NCBI GenBank assembly: GCA_000310025.1
Contig: FN649754.1
Location: 251,069-303,093 of the forward strand
Source: Ectocarpus siliculosus
Taxonomy: Eukaryota > Sar > Phaeophyceae > Ectocarpales > Ectocarpaceae
Reading direction: 5' to 3'
DNA: 52,025 nt
Position numbers and translations under genes: made by a program. The notes beneath the pieces are model-generated. The model was not told the origin of the DNA. It was given only the letters and a program-made list of their open reading frames with translations, and searched no databases. Of this stretch, positions 27,883 to 38,905 are shown piece by piece; positions within the stretch are counted from its first letter, which is position 1; the number at the start of each line of letters is the position of its first letter.

Positions 27883-30800
27883 ATCTATCTCCCTCCCTCT
27901 CTCTCTACCCCCTTGCAAAGCAGCCTCCAGCGTAATAGCACCAGTAACCTTCATGCCGATCGCACGCTTAAGGATAACCCTTCTCACCGGTTCCCTTGTC
28001 CGGCCCGGCGCTCGGATCCCCAGAACCCGTCTGACTTCCTCCACCCGACAGAAGCCACACCGCCGGAACGTGTGCTCGCACTTCCTGCCGTGGCCCCTAC
28101 CGCCCTCGCCACCGCAGCACACGCACAGGCGTGTTGGTGGTACAGCTCGCGTGAGGAACGTGGCGCTGCTGCTTTCACCATCGACCGAGGTGCCCGTGTC
28201 CGTTGTGGATGCCCCGTTCTCTCCGGCAGGTGTTGCTAGCCACCCAGCGGCAGGGTTCGAGCTGCTGGGGGTCGGGTTGGGCGGCGGCGGTGTTGAGGAG
28301 AGGATCGCAGGGAACGCAGTCCTGGTGTTATCATTGTTGTTGATGTTGTCGCCGCCGCTGTTGTTGTTACTGTTGTTGGTGTCGTCATCGTTGTTGCTGT
28401 TGCTCTGTATTGCCTTTGCTTGATTGGCGGTGGTGATGTGGGGATCGTTTTCTCCGTCCTGGCCCTCATTACTGACGATATGGACCGGACCTTCCCTTAC
28501 CCGTTCACCGTCATGCCCCCCGACGGCACTCTCGTCATCACACCCGGTCGCAACCACCGTCGTGGGGTCCCGTGCGTCACCGGGTGCGGGGGCACCCACC
28601 CCCCTCTTTTCGCGGCGCCGGCGGCCACCACCGCCGCGGCGTCTGCTGCGGCCGTGCTTGGCGTGGAAGTCGTCGACCATTCTCGTGAGCATCTCGAGGC
28701 GCAGCGCCCTCTTCTGCTCCAGCGGCGTCGAGTCTCGCGGCGATAGCAGCAGGGGAAGCTTCGGAGGAGGCCTGTCTGGGTTTGCGTCGTTGTTTTCGCT
28801 CCCATTGTCGTCCTCTTCGAGCTGCCCGCGAAAACGACCAAACATTTGGCAACGAAATCAATTCCAAGCTTAGGTTCGGCGAGATTGCTTGAAAACCCCC
28901 GAACTTGGCGCTCGCGGGAGAGGAATTCGGGAGGGGGGGGGCTTGTACGTCCCTAGTCAGAAACAAGCAGGAGCTGCCGACGGGGTTCCACTATTGAGAC
29001 GCAGGTTGGTTTTTGGTTCCCGATATCATCTTGGGCCGATTTTTCCTCAAGTCCCCTTTTGCTCCAGTTCGGACAACGTAAATATCGCTCCCTGGTTGGG
29101 GCACATCTGCAACCAGTGCTTAATTCTTTCGGGGGCGGGGGGGGAATGCTACGTCACAGCGTTCCATTCTTCTTATTTCGTGTGAATACCCCGATTCTCT
29201 GAGCTTTCGACGCATCATGTCAACCAGTTACCTGCCCGAGTCTTCCCTTTTCCATCTCGGACAACTCCAACAATGTCCCCCGCCACCGCACTCCCCCCCC
29301 CTGCTGCTGCGCCTCACGGGCCGCCCGTTTCCTCTCCAATCGGCTCGTGCGGCTGCGGAACCCCGCGCCCAGCAACGCCGCGAGCTGCTCCTCCAGAATT
29401 TTCTTGAAGGCCCTATTGTCCGTGGGAGGACTGAGGGTAGCTATCCCCGTGGTCGCTGGGTTTGGGGAGAACCGGTTTTGAGAGCACGGTACGTTCACAG
29501 GGTTAAGGGTGAACCAATCACCCAGAGCCAAAGTGTTGCTTTGGTCGCTTCACGTATGCGGTCGATTATTATTGTCGTCTTTTCCACAAAAGTACAGCTG
29601 ACCAATAAAGCATTTGTCGTTGGTGTTGTTGTCCTCACGTTAATCTTTCCGGGTCTCTCCTCACGACCTTATTTCATCTGCACCGGTCCAACTAACGCGG
29701 ACGCCTTCCTTGGGCACACGCCAACTACCCCAAATGATAGACTTCCGTTTCTCAACCAACCAAGACCCTCGCTCCTGGCCACCGAAAACGACAGCACCCC
29801 TTTTCCATCTGATTGGCCAAGATATCACAGCTCTGTGCCGCGAAGCTTCGGTCGTTTTCGAATGATCTTCTGGGCCTTTTTTCACCTGTCCAGTCCTCCA
29901 ACGAAACCGTCGATTTGGCGAGCAAAGGGCCGCGCTCAAAGTCCCTGGCCTCGATCAGCAGCCTGCGCCCACCATCCGTTACCACGACGAACACCCCTTC
30001 GGCGTGGCTCCCCAGCCGAGCTATCGGTACGGTGCCCATCCAGTACGGCAACGGCAGGTCCGAGATGATGGCGAGCCTAGGTTTGATTTTAAGGACGTTG
30101 TCTCGGTCGTGTTGCCCCCCTCTCCCGTCTCTGTCGTCGTCCACAACGATGGACACCTTGGGGGGGGGGGGGGGCGTACTCTTATGGTTTTGCATGCCTT
30201 AGCGGGTTAGACCATTGACCACGCGTCCTGGAGAGGACGGAGCATTGTTCCCACAGGACCGATCACCGACGGCCAATCGTTCCTTCCTACTTTGCCAAAG
30301 GTGGCTCAAAAATGTCTTCCCTAGTTTGTCTATCCTACCGATGTCACTTCCCGCCTTTTCAAACCACTTTCTACTCCCCAGTACCGCTACCGTCCTCTCC
30401 TCTCTATTCCATGCCTCAAACATCTCCCTGTACGTCCCTTGTATTCTTCCCAGCTCAGTCATGTACACTTCCCTCTCCTTTTCGTACCACGGACATTCCG
30501 CGACTACATGAACACTGTCTTCGCATTCGAAGCCGCAATCGCATTTGAACTTGTCGTCTTCGTCATCTACCGTCCTATGTCTTCGTCGACGTTCGCGAAG
30601 GCCTATGTCCCCGGTCCTGAATTTGACCTTAAGCTTTGTCCCTGCATCCATTGGTCCATGTAGGTAATCCTTGAACCCTATTCCTTCTTTCAACATTCCG
30701 TACACTTCTAGACCCTCCTTATCCTTGGATTCTTTCCTTAGATTCTGTTCTTCTCTGTCGGCACAAGCAACAGATATCTTCTTCTTGAACCCCTGTAGAC

Positions 30801-32309
30801 CCTCCGTTTCCAGCGTTTCATCTTCGTCGATGTCCAATCCCTTCCATACGTCCTCTACAACCTTGACCCATTCCGTGGGTTGTCTACCCCTCTTTTTGTT
30901 TGCCCACTTCGCCTCCCATACTATTCTCGGCAACCTCTCCTCTCCCATCCCGCACATGCGATACTGCCATGTCAGCTTCCTTACGGGGGGGGGGGGGGTG
31001 ACCAAATGTAGGCACTTGCGGCATGGACCCCGTACACTCGGAGATGGTATGCACAACCCGTACGGAAGGATTCCGTATGGGTGCGGCGGAGGGACGGGTT
31101 AGCACCAACGACCGCTACACGGCTACAAGCGAGGAATCGGTCTGAAAAGACCGAGGCGCTAGAATGCTCGATCGGAGATGCCTGGGTTCCTAGGCGCCTC
31201 ACGGTCGCCTGTGGGTAGGGCTACGGCGAAGGCCACTTGCACCTTGAACGGGTTTATTTCTCTCTGGAATAACCACCTTTTACGGCCTGATGCCGGCCAG
31301 GATGACAACTGTTTTCATGTGGGGTTGTGATTTGTCGGTGGATGATCACGAACGAGATGTTTGTGCATTTCGAGGCAGATCAGCACCGAGGACGGGACAC
31401 GCCGCAAATAGCGGAGCAACGGTTCGGGTACAACGATCGGTCTTCCAATGTAATTTATGATCGCCAGAATGTGGACAAGAGGATGAACCAAATCTCCTAT
31501 CGTACCTGCTGAGCAAGCCGAAGAGCCAGGTACTGCCGGCAAGAGCAGTCCAGCCACAACAGCTCCTCCAAGCCCGTTTCTCGCCAAGCTTCTTTCCCGA
31601 ACGCCTCGTCCAGTATGGAAACCCCGCTCTTCGGTCGGCCTCCGTTCTTTCGTTCCGCCTCTACAACCTCGACCCTAAGCACGCCTCCCTCATCTCGGAC
31701 GAAAACTCGGCTCGTTCTCGAAGTTTCCCCCCCGCCGAAAATCTCGCTCCCCTCCCTGGGTACTGTCCTGCTGCTGGCACCTCCAACGACGACCAAAGCA
31801 CCACTGCCGCCCGTTCCAGGAACCGCCGAACCCGGGTCCCCGTTTGATTTTCCCACAACCCGAGTCACGCTTGAGAGGATGGGACGGAAATGCAGAAACG
31901 CCTCCTTGGTTGTACGGCGACGGTGGTGTTGCACGGGGGTTTCGTTGGCAGTGGGGGCGTTTTTCTCCTCAAAACCACGCCTGAACGACACCCAGTAGAG
32001 GGAGAGCCGGGCGATGAACACCTTCTGCTCATGAGACATCCACTGCAACGGGCCGTACCCGGCTTCCGCCCAGTCTGCCCAGGCCGCCACTAGAGACAGA
32101 GACCGCCGCATCTCGCCTCTCCCGGGGTCTCGGGCTGTGCTGTGCACGCCGCTCCCGTTCGCTGTGGCGGCGGCGCCCCTCCCTCTGAGGCCGGCTGGTC
32201 GCGTTGTCCCGCCGGTCGACGGCGCCGCTCTCGATGGTTGGAGGAGCGACAGCGTCAACTCGCCCCCCGTCACCTTCACCATCACAAGCCACCGGATCTT
32301 GCCGCTGCA

Positions 32310-32341
<32 letters not shown>

Positions 32342-35337
32342 GTCTGCTACTTCTAGCAGCCCGAGTCTCGCTGGTGGTATTGTTTCTGCCACTGTTATCG
32401 TCGTCGTCGTTACTGTCGATGTCGGCGGCGTTGTCGGCAACACTCTCGGCGGGCTCGGGTATCGATAGAGGCAGCGACACTCCGGACCTGAGCACGACTT
32501 GGCAACAGCAAAGCCCTGGCGGGGCCCCGGACTTGCACGGCGATGGCACCCTGCTGTCGTCGCCGTTGTGTTCGAATCGGTCGTTCGATCGTCGCTCGGC
32601 TACGGCTGCGTCAGCCGCCGCAGGAGGTCCCGATGACGTCCGGTTCGAATGGGTGTTGTCCCGTAGCGAAGATGGCATCTGGCGTAACAACACGGCAAGT
32701 TACCAACACGACACATGAAAAAATATGCTGACTAATGGGACGGCTATAAAAAACACAGGAGGAGGCTTTGGGTGACAACCGTGAGGCAGCAGTTGAAAAT
32801 GGAAATAATATGATCATAGGATTTGTTTGGTTTTGAACGAAATTGGTCTTCGGGTTTTTGGGAAGGCACGTGAACGCGACAGGCCGAGGGGACTGGAGAC
32901 GGGCGTGAGGACGCTCAGTCTGGCGGTATGTGGTGATACACCGCAGTTTGTGGCCTTCACCTGAGAACCTGAGAGGCCCCTGAAAAACTCAGCTCAACCA
33001 GGGATACAGTTACTGTAAGTACCTGGCCATAAGAACAGGTGCCCAGTCAAGAATGGTGCACTTACTCACAGCACTAGCCGCTGTTAGGTTACCCCACAGG
33101 TAGAGCAACAAACAGCGAAGACACCGACACTTCCTGTAAAACATGAAGCCGACCAGGAAACGTGTTGCATTTCCTACCGGAGAAAAAAGTTCGGGTCTCA
33201 GCCCTGAACAGTTTCAAACATAACAGTAACCGACAAAACAGTAACCGACAAATGCGTCGAAATTATGACACCGCCAAAAAACGAACAAGTCGCATTTCGT
33301 ACCGGGAAAAAACCTGCGGGTCTCAGCCGTCGATCTCCGATCCGTAGAACAAGACTCCCGTCCCCCGCTCTCACGCAGCGAGTCAGCTCCTGGGCTAGGG
33401 AAGACATCCTCTCATCGTTCAACCATGGAAGGGACGGGTGTCCTAGGTTAACCCAGTCCTGACAGCCGCAGCAGACAGAGCGGTTTTGAGAGGAGGAAGG
33501 ACTGAACGCCTCGAAAATTTTCCCGCGGAACTTGTACCAGGCGGCCAAAGAGAGGCTCAGAGAGCACACTCTACCACGAACAACCTGGCCACAACCAACA
33601 GGTGTTCTGACATTGGCTTAGGGGGAACAATAATTAACGAAGTGTTTTGATACCAACATCGATTTTACCTGACAACCTCGGTCGTACCTCAGGCTGTGCA
33701 ACGATATCGTACACACGCTCAGGTCCTGGTGGCCGCGTCTTGGATCGAACGCGAAGGCCGCCACGCCCCTCGCGCTCCACCACTGTCTGCATCAAGAACG
33801 TTTTCAAGCCAGCGCATCCGCGGCAGTTGAACCACGACTGTTAGAAGTCACTGAGCACAGACAGTTGGACCGATGCGATTGTGAAACCAACAACGATAAG
33901 GGCACCCGCGTCAGTTGGACCATTGCGGCTGCGAAACCGACATTGGACTGAAGTATAGAGTGACACGGCTTGCAGACGAGGACGATGTCGTGCAAGAGCG
34001 TGTAGAGTTTGTAGCCCGTGATAGGCCGGTGGGGGTGTGGAAGCTGGTACATACTGGTGCCGAAGGCTCCTGAGAGAGGAAAGTATCGGGTAGCACAGTC
34101 CTGGAATGGTGTTCAGTGTCAAGATGATCGCCAGCACGGCCGCGACGACGACAACGATGACCACAATAACAACAACAAGCGGGTCCACATGGATGGGTCA
34201 GCACTTGGATGCGAAAGTCATGACCAAGAAGGAGAGAATAATCGAGATCCCTCTACCTCCACAGAAACGCCCTCCACGTCGTGGTTCTCGTGATAAACTT
34301 TCTCCGAAATCTCCGAACCGCCCGGGCCAGCAAACCGGTCGTCTTGGAGATCCAGTCTGACATCTATCGCCATCGCCAACAGGCCGTCCCGAACCCTGGG
34401 TCCCGCCACCGAAAGGTCGGGATGGAGGTAGACGTTCAAGGTTGGAATAAAGCGCTCAAGCAAGGTTGTGTTGGCTGTCGAGATACCCCGAGGTTTGCGC
34501 CACAATTATCGCGAGTTTTCCGACAAGTTGAGTCCCTACAAAGTTTTCTCGTGCGTTTCCGGATACGGATCAAAGGACCCAATCAAACCATGCGATCAGA
34601 GGCATCAGACGGCATATGTTGTACACGCACGTTAGCGCATCCAGGGAGAACCAACTGCTGGACCTATGCCTGGTCCTCGTAGTACTGTTCCATCGTCGCG
34701 AGACAGCTCGCAGTCGATGCAGCGAAAGGGAAGGCGATGGATGTTAAGGCCGCAACGGGCGAACACGCATCGGTGTCAACGGCATAGTGGGCATCCACCT
34801 CGTGCGCAGTCAAGGAAGGATGCCGACTCAACGTCCCCGCAGCGCGGACTTCTGTGTCTCTCACCTGAGTCGACCTCGCACTCTGTTGAGCAGCTGCTGT
34901 CGTTCCTCCTCAGAAAGAACGGTAAGGCCAACGTCCTCCATGCCAACCGCAGTGAGGGCTTCAGACGCCAATACGGACGTCTCCAGCATGAAGTCGCCCT
35001 ACATAGAGAAAAGAGACGAGTGGTTGCGGCGGTGGTTGTGCGAGGTTTGAGGGACGTGATGTCGGTCTTGCGATTTCCTCATCGTCCGTTGCAATATAAG
35101 GCGGCCGGTGGTATCTTCGCCAACATGTCTGAGAACAATCCATGTCGATGCTGTATGTTACGCTCGCGCCCGTCTTGAGACAGTAATAGGTAGGAGAAAC
35201 AGAGGGAAAAGCCGTGTAGAGCCGATAACGAGTCCAGCGAACAAAAGTGCAACGTACGGCAGGCATCTCAGTGCACGTGCCACGACAAGTAGCACTACCG
35301 CCACCACCCCACCACCAATAGCAATTTCAACAATGAC

Positions 35338-35371
<34 letters not shown>

Positions 35372-36962
35372 GAGCATCGTACCTTTTCCTGCAAGACCTT
35401 CACAAGCATCTGGTCGCCTAGGGCCCAGAGAGAGACCGGCGTGACGTCATCCGCCACCTCTCCTACACCGGACACCACCTGGATGGCGATGGTCTGGCTT
35501 GTCGCAATGTCTAGTTGCCGTAGAACCTTGTAAGGTCGCCGGAACGGCTTCATCGTGTCAAATGTTAGAGATATTCAGGACCAAACAGCTCGGTGAACAT
35601 GCAATATACTTTACTACCGCTCTAGGTTCCATCTCAGCGACGATCCTGTTGGAAAAGTGCACAAAAAACTGATAAATTGCCCAAACAGGAAACAAATATA
35701 TGTGGTATTTATGTTCTCTTCAAAATTAACGGCTGACGGGCCTCAAACTCAGCAGATTCATGGCGCACGTCCACACCTTACTTCGAGCAACCTTCAAGCC
35801 ATCCACCACTCGCGCGAAGTCTTCGGCCGTTACAAGTTCCATCCGCGTGTTGGGCACCAGAAACCACTCCCGTCCCGGGAGCCCCACCACGCTAACCAGC
35901 GAACTGTCGCGTGATGCCAGCGGAGATATGACCTCCCCTGCGAGGTACGAGCCCTCTTGGAGGAAAATCGAGGCTTCCTCGGCGTCGATGACGTGAACTC
36001 GCACGTGGTCACCTGCCTGTAGAACGTGGCATGTATTGTTGTTGTTGTTGTCGTTGACGTTGTTGGTGGTGGTATCGTCGTCGTCGTTGTTGTTGCTGGT
36101 GTCCTCACAGTAAATAACGTTCCCGGTCTCCTCTCAGTACCTTCTAACATACTTACTGGTCCAACTGACGCGGACACCTGGCGTGAGCACAGGCCAACTA
36201 CAACCCCAAAACTGGCATCAATACCTTCGGGAAAATGCCCTTGAGAACTTGATGGTTGGGGTGGTCACGTCCGCACCGCGGGTCCAGCACCTTCGACAGC
36301 ACAGCCAGTTGCATTCGCGGACATCAGGAGAATGGTGATGCGAGGTAAAAAGTTGAATGTGCCATGGTGGGCGTGCTCCCTGCGCCGGGAACTTCAAACA
36401 AGACCCTCGGCGAGAGATTGTGTCCGACCATATAACTCCCACGGCACTTGGCGGACAGAAACGGCAATGAACAACCTCATGCTGGCCACCAACGATAAAC
36501 AAGACAACGCCTTGGTGTCGCTTTCATCTGGAGAGGGAAGGATTTAGCTCACCGCTTGCCGCAACCATTATCTCCAAATCAGCAAGACCAACCGGCCCGT
36601 AACACAGTAGTACGCCACATTTCGAGGTGGTTGGGTTTCGTATGTTCGCCTATCACACCTGTATTATCTGAAAGGACCAGAACCCACCGCGTGACGTATT
36701 CTCGGATCTTGAGAATCCACAAACACCGCATCTTCTCCGTCATAGCCGGGGAACGAGACCTGGATTAAAAAAAATACCAAAGTTGTAAAACATGTCGTTC
36801 TTTGTACCTTGTCGCAGTAGGCTTTTCGCCCATCACTTTCCCAAAATCTTTCGTTGCAGTAGCATTGTTGGGAGGCCCATGGCGGAGAGTTGGGCATTGA
36901 AGCTAGCATGAACAAACTAGCATGAACAAACTCCGCTACGACACTGAAGAGTTCCGCGTACT
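27042..36962 (-). CDS. Large multi-exon protein with a ZZ-like zinc finger, 5' end incomplete
   Basis: Exons read on the minus strand: 36808-36962, 36688-36759, 36225-36290, 35792-36016, 35383-35547, 34865-34998, 34257-34474, 33314-33570, 31506-32678, 29886-30156, 29232-29455, 27909-28821, 27297-27503, 27042-27212. Phases agree for most neighbours (36290-34865, 31506-29232 and 27503-27042 are gap-free); small exons may be missing near 36.5, 34.6, 33.0 and 27.7 kb. Together they give over 1,400 codons. Near the C-terminus an acidic stretch (DDQDDDNEEEDFEWV) leads into FECDSCGRVIEDTSDRFHCE and TCGDYDL. That is a ZZ-type zinc-finger core (CxxC..CxxC-DYDL), but the final CxxC is replaced because the next exon starts MQPKNVERVLDE. 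Exon 27909-28821 holds another Cys cluster (CVCC..KCEHTFRRCGFC) and Asn-rich spacers; exon 31506-32678 holds a 13-Ser run. No family was recognised for the rest; a ubiquitin-pathway or scaffold role is only a guess. The true start lies upstream of 36,962. Confidence 0.7.
27836..27908. repeat. (CT)n microsatellite at a splice donor
   Basis: On the minus strand the donor of exon 27909-28821 (GTAGAGAG) runs straight into this purine (GA)n tract, so the frame stays open for 35 more Arg/Glu codons that are probably intronic. Confidence 0.85.
29560..29712 (+). repeat. Dispersed repeat (family C), intronic copy
   Basis: GTCGTTGGTGTTGTTGTCCTCACGTTAATCT leads to the end GGTCCAACTAACGCGGAC. The same end occurs at 36,155-36,178, and inverted at 10,322-10,350 and twice at 33,852-33,925. 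Confidence 0.65.
30160..30985 (-). mobile_element. Non-LTR retrotransposon (LINE) C-terminal fragment with poly(C) tail
   Basis: A 5'-truncated copy lying in an intron of the large minus-strand gene. About 260 codons stay open and resemble the C-terminus of LINE reverse transcriptases: an RTGDIGLRERRRRHR stretch, then the Cys/His zinc-knuckle-like CDCGFECEDSVHVVAECPWY (the zf-RVT pattern C-x-C..H-x-x-x-x-C). The frame ends LWQSRKERLAVGD..VVNGLTR*. After the stop the element reads GCATGCAAAACCATAAGAGTACG and a 15-base C run. The run ends exactly in the acceptor CAAG|GTGTCC of exon 29886-30156. The 5' side also borders a 13-base C run. The open frame suggests a fairly young insertion. Confidence 0.8.
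33168..33335. repeat. Duplicated exon-edge segment of the large minus-strand gene
   Basis: GCATTTCCTACCGG..AAAAAA..CGGGTCTCAGCC (33,168-33,207) and GCATTTCGTACCGGGAAAAAA..CGGGTCTCAGCCG (33,290-33,332) repeat the 3' edge of exon 33314-33570 together with its donor region. AACAGTAACCGACAAA is also tandemly repeated between them. Confidence 0.7.
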
Positions 36963-38905
36963 CTAAGGGTCATGAGGACGAGAACTTGGACTTTGTCACT
37001 AGTGGAGGAGGAAGGAGCTGTCCGTTTCACGAACGGACATGAGGATTGACGGGCCCGTCAAAAAAAGGTGTGACGATTCCCCGGGACTGAAGAAGACACA
37101 CGCGGCGAGACTCGAGCGACTCTAAACTACAACAACAGCTCGTTGTTGACGCGCCGAACCCACAAGCTCTAGATGCCACTGCAGTTCTTGGCAATAGCAC
37201 CCATTGCCACAGCCAACCAGAGGGACAGAACAATAGTAAACGCTGTGAAAGCCCCCGGCGGAAACAACGAAGTTTTCTCCGTCGTGAAGAGTACGGTGGC
37301 GATGCTCAGCGAACTTCCCAGATAACAGCAAGCTCGATATCCAACAGATCGAACGCAGTCGACGCACTGTAGTACAACGTCGTGCTTCCGCTCGCTCAAA
37401 CACCACCAAGAGCCCACCTTCATCTTCTCCAACAAGTGAGTTGAGCTACGAGGAAAGCTGTCTTGTGGTGAAAAACGACCTTATGTGTCTTATTACAACA
37501 GCTACAACTTCTTTACACTGCTTCGTCGACCTTCAGGGTCTTCTTTTCCGGGCGGTCGCACCAGCTCGCATTAGCGCAGTGCCATCGCCCAGAGCACCAC
37601 AGCAGGCAAATACTCCCCCTTCCCTCATCGTCCGGCCAACTCTCCGCTTCTTGTGCGAAGCTGTCCGCTGTACAAAATTTGAAAGGATACTATTATGTGC
37701 GACCATGGACCTTGTTGGCGTATAGTAGTGCTACAGATGGAATGCGTTGGCGTTAGGAGAAACGTGTAGCAGGATATATCGTAGGTTCATGTAGGCTAGC
37801 GTGTACATGCACCGCACTCACTACTCGTAGTTTCACGTATTTTCCTGAGGAGCAAAACACAACCTTTTTAGACAGGAAAAGAGTCACGGAGCTGCGAAAC
37901 TCAGACGGTTGGCCGTCGTGTAGTCTCTGGACTGCAGTGAGTGCCGTCTCACATTATGCATGTTATGTACATACCAGGACGTACAACAATGTTTCATGCT
38001 GTGCCAAAAACCGGCTACTAGTCTACAGACCTGTCGGGGTGGTGGGTGTTGGCGTCGGGCGGCATGTCCTTCTCGGCGGATGGTTGTGGTTCCCGCCAAC
38101 AGTCTCGCACCAGAGAGCCAGCGCGTTTTGCCTGGTTCGTCGGTACAAGTCAAAGTGCACCTGCCGTGCCCGCCGATCGTACACGTTGTTGTTGTCTTCC
38201 GGCACTGCCTTGATTCTCCCCCGCAGGTATCTGGCAGTGGTGGTACCAGAACGCAAGAAAAATCTATGTAAAAGCAATACTGTACGCGAGAATGATTACC
38301 GTGCAAGACCAAATTGCGACCTGTACAGCAAAATGTGCGTGACAACATGAGCAATTTGCACACATGGCTGGCAAGCAATTGGTTCTCGACGGTCTATGTT
38401 TTTGTGGTTTGCCTTGTTTCGCGACGATTCCGTGCTCAAACACGGCGTGTAGGTAAACTATACACGCGGCGGTGGGTGTTGAGCAAAATCTCTCTCTCAC
38501 TCGGCAGCGTTGTGTAGCTCTTTGCCGTCCATGTCCGGTATCCACAGCCTACAGTTAGCCGATCACGAGATACTACAGTACCTCGAGTTCGACCCAGCAC
38601 AAGCTTACTTAGGAGAGGTTATCATGTTAGTGCGAGTGTTGAGCTTTTCTCATCGAGCACCAAACAACGAAAATGTCGGTCCTTTTGGTCGTCTCGTCGT
38701 TTTGAAATGGTGGCGGTTTCATCACGTCCCCGGTCCCCCTCTTTTTTCGCATGTTGCATCGCAAATTTGTTAGCCGGTAACCGGTTCCAGCAATAGCGAG
38801 TGGCCAATCAGATCAAGGAGCTTCGCGCCGAGAGACTTGGGGCAAGGCTAGCCAGGTTCAAAGGAGAGCTAAACCTAGAGAAAGGAGGACCAGAGGTTGT
38901 TGAAT

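Noticed and set aside
27823-28423. Plus-strand frames of 138-156 codons
   Set aside because: They begin in the CT microsatellite and mirror the Asn/Ser-rich minus-strand exon of the large gene.
36500-36590. A 19-nt exon plus 26-nt intron joining the exon at 36,688 to a frame near 36,530
   Set aside because: The join gives attractive residues, but an intron of 26 nt is too short for normal splicing.
37169-37435. 88-codon minus-strand frame with two hydrophobic stretches
   Set aside because: Could be a small membrane protein or a 5' exon of the large gene, but no conser­ved motif or phase-matching donor to the exon at 36,962 was found.
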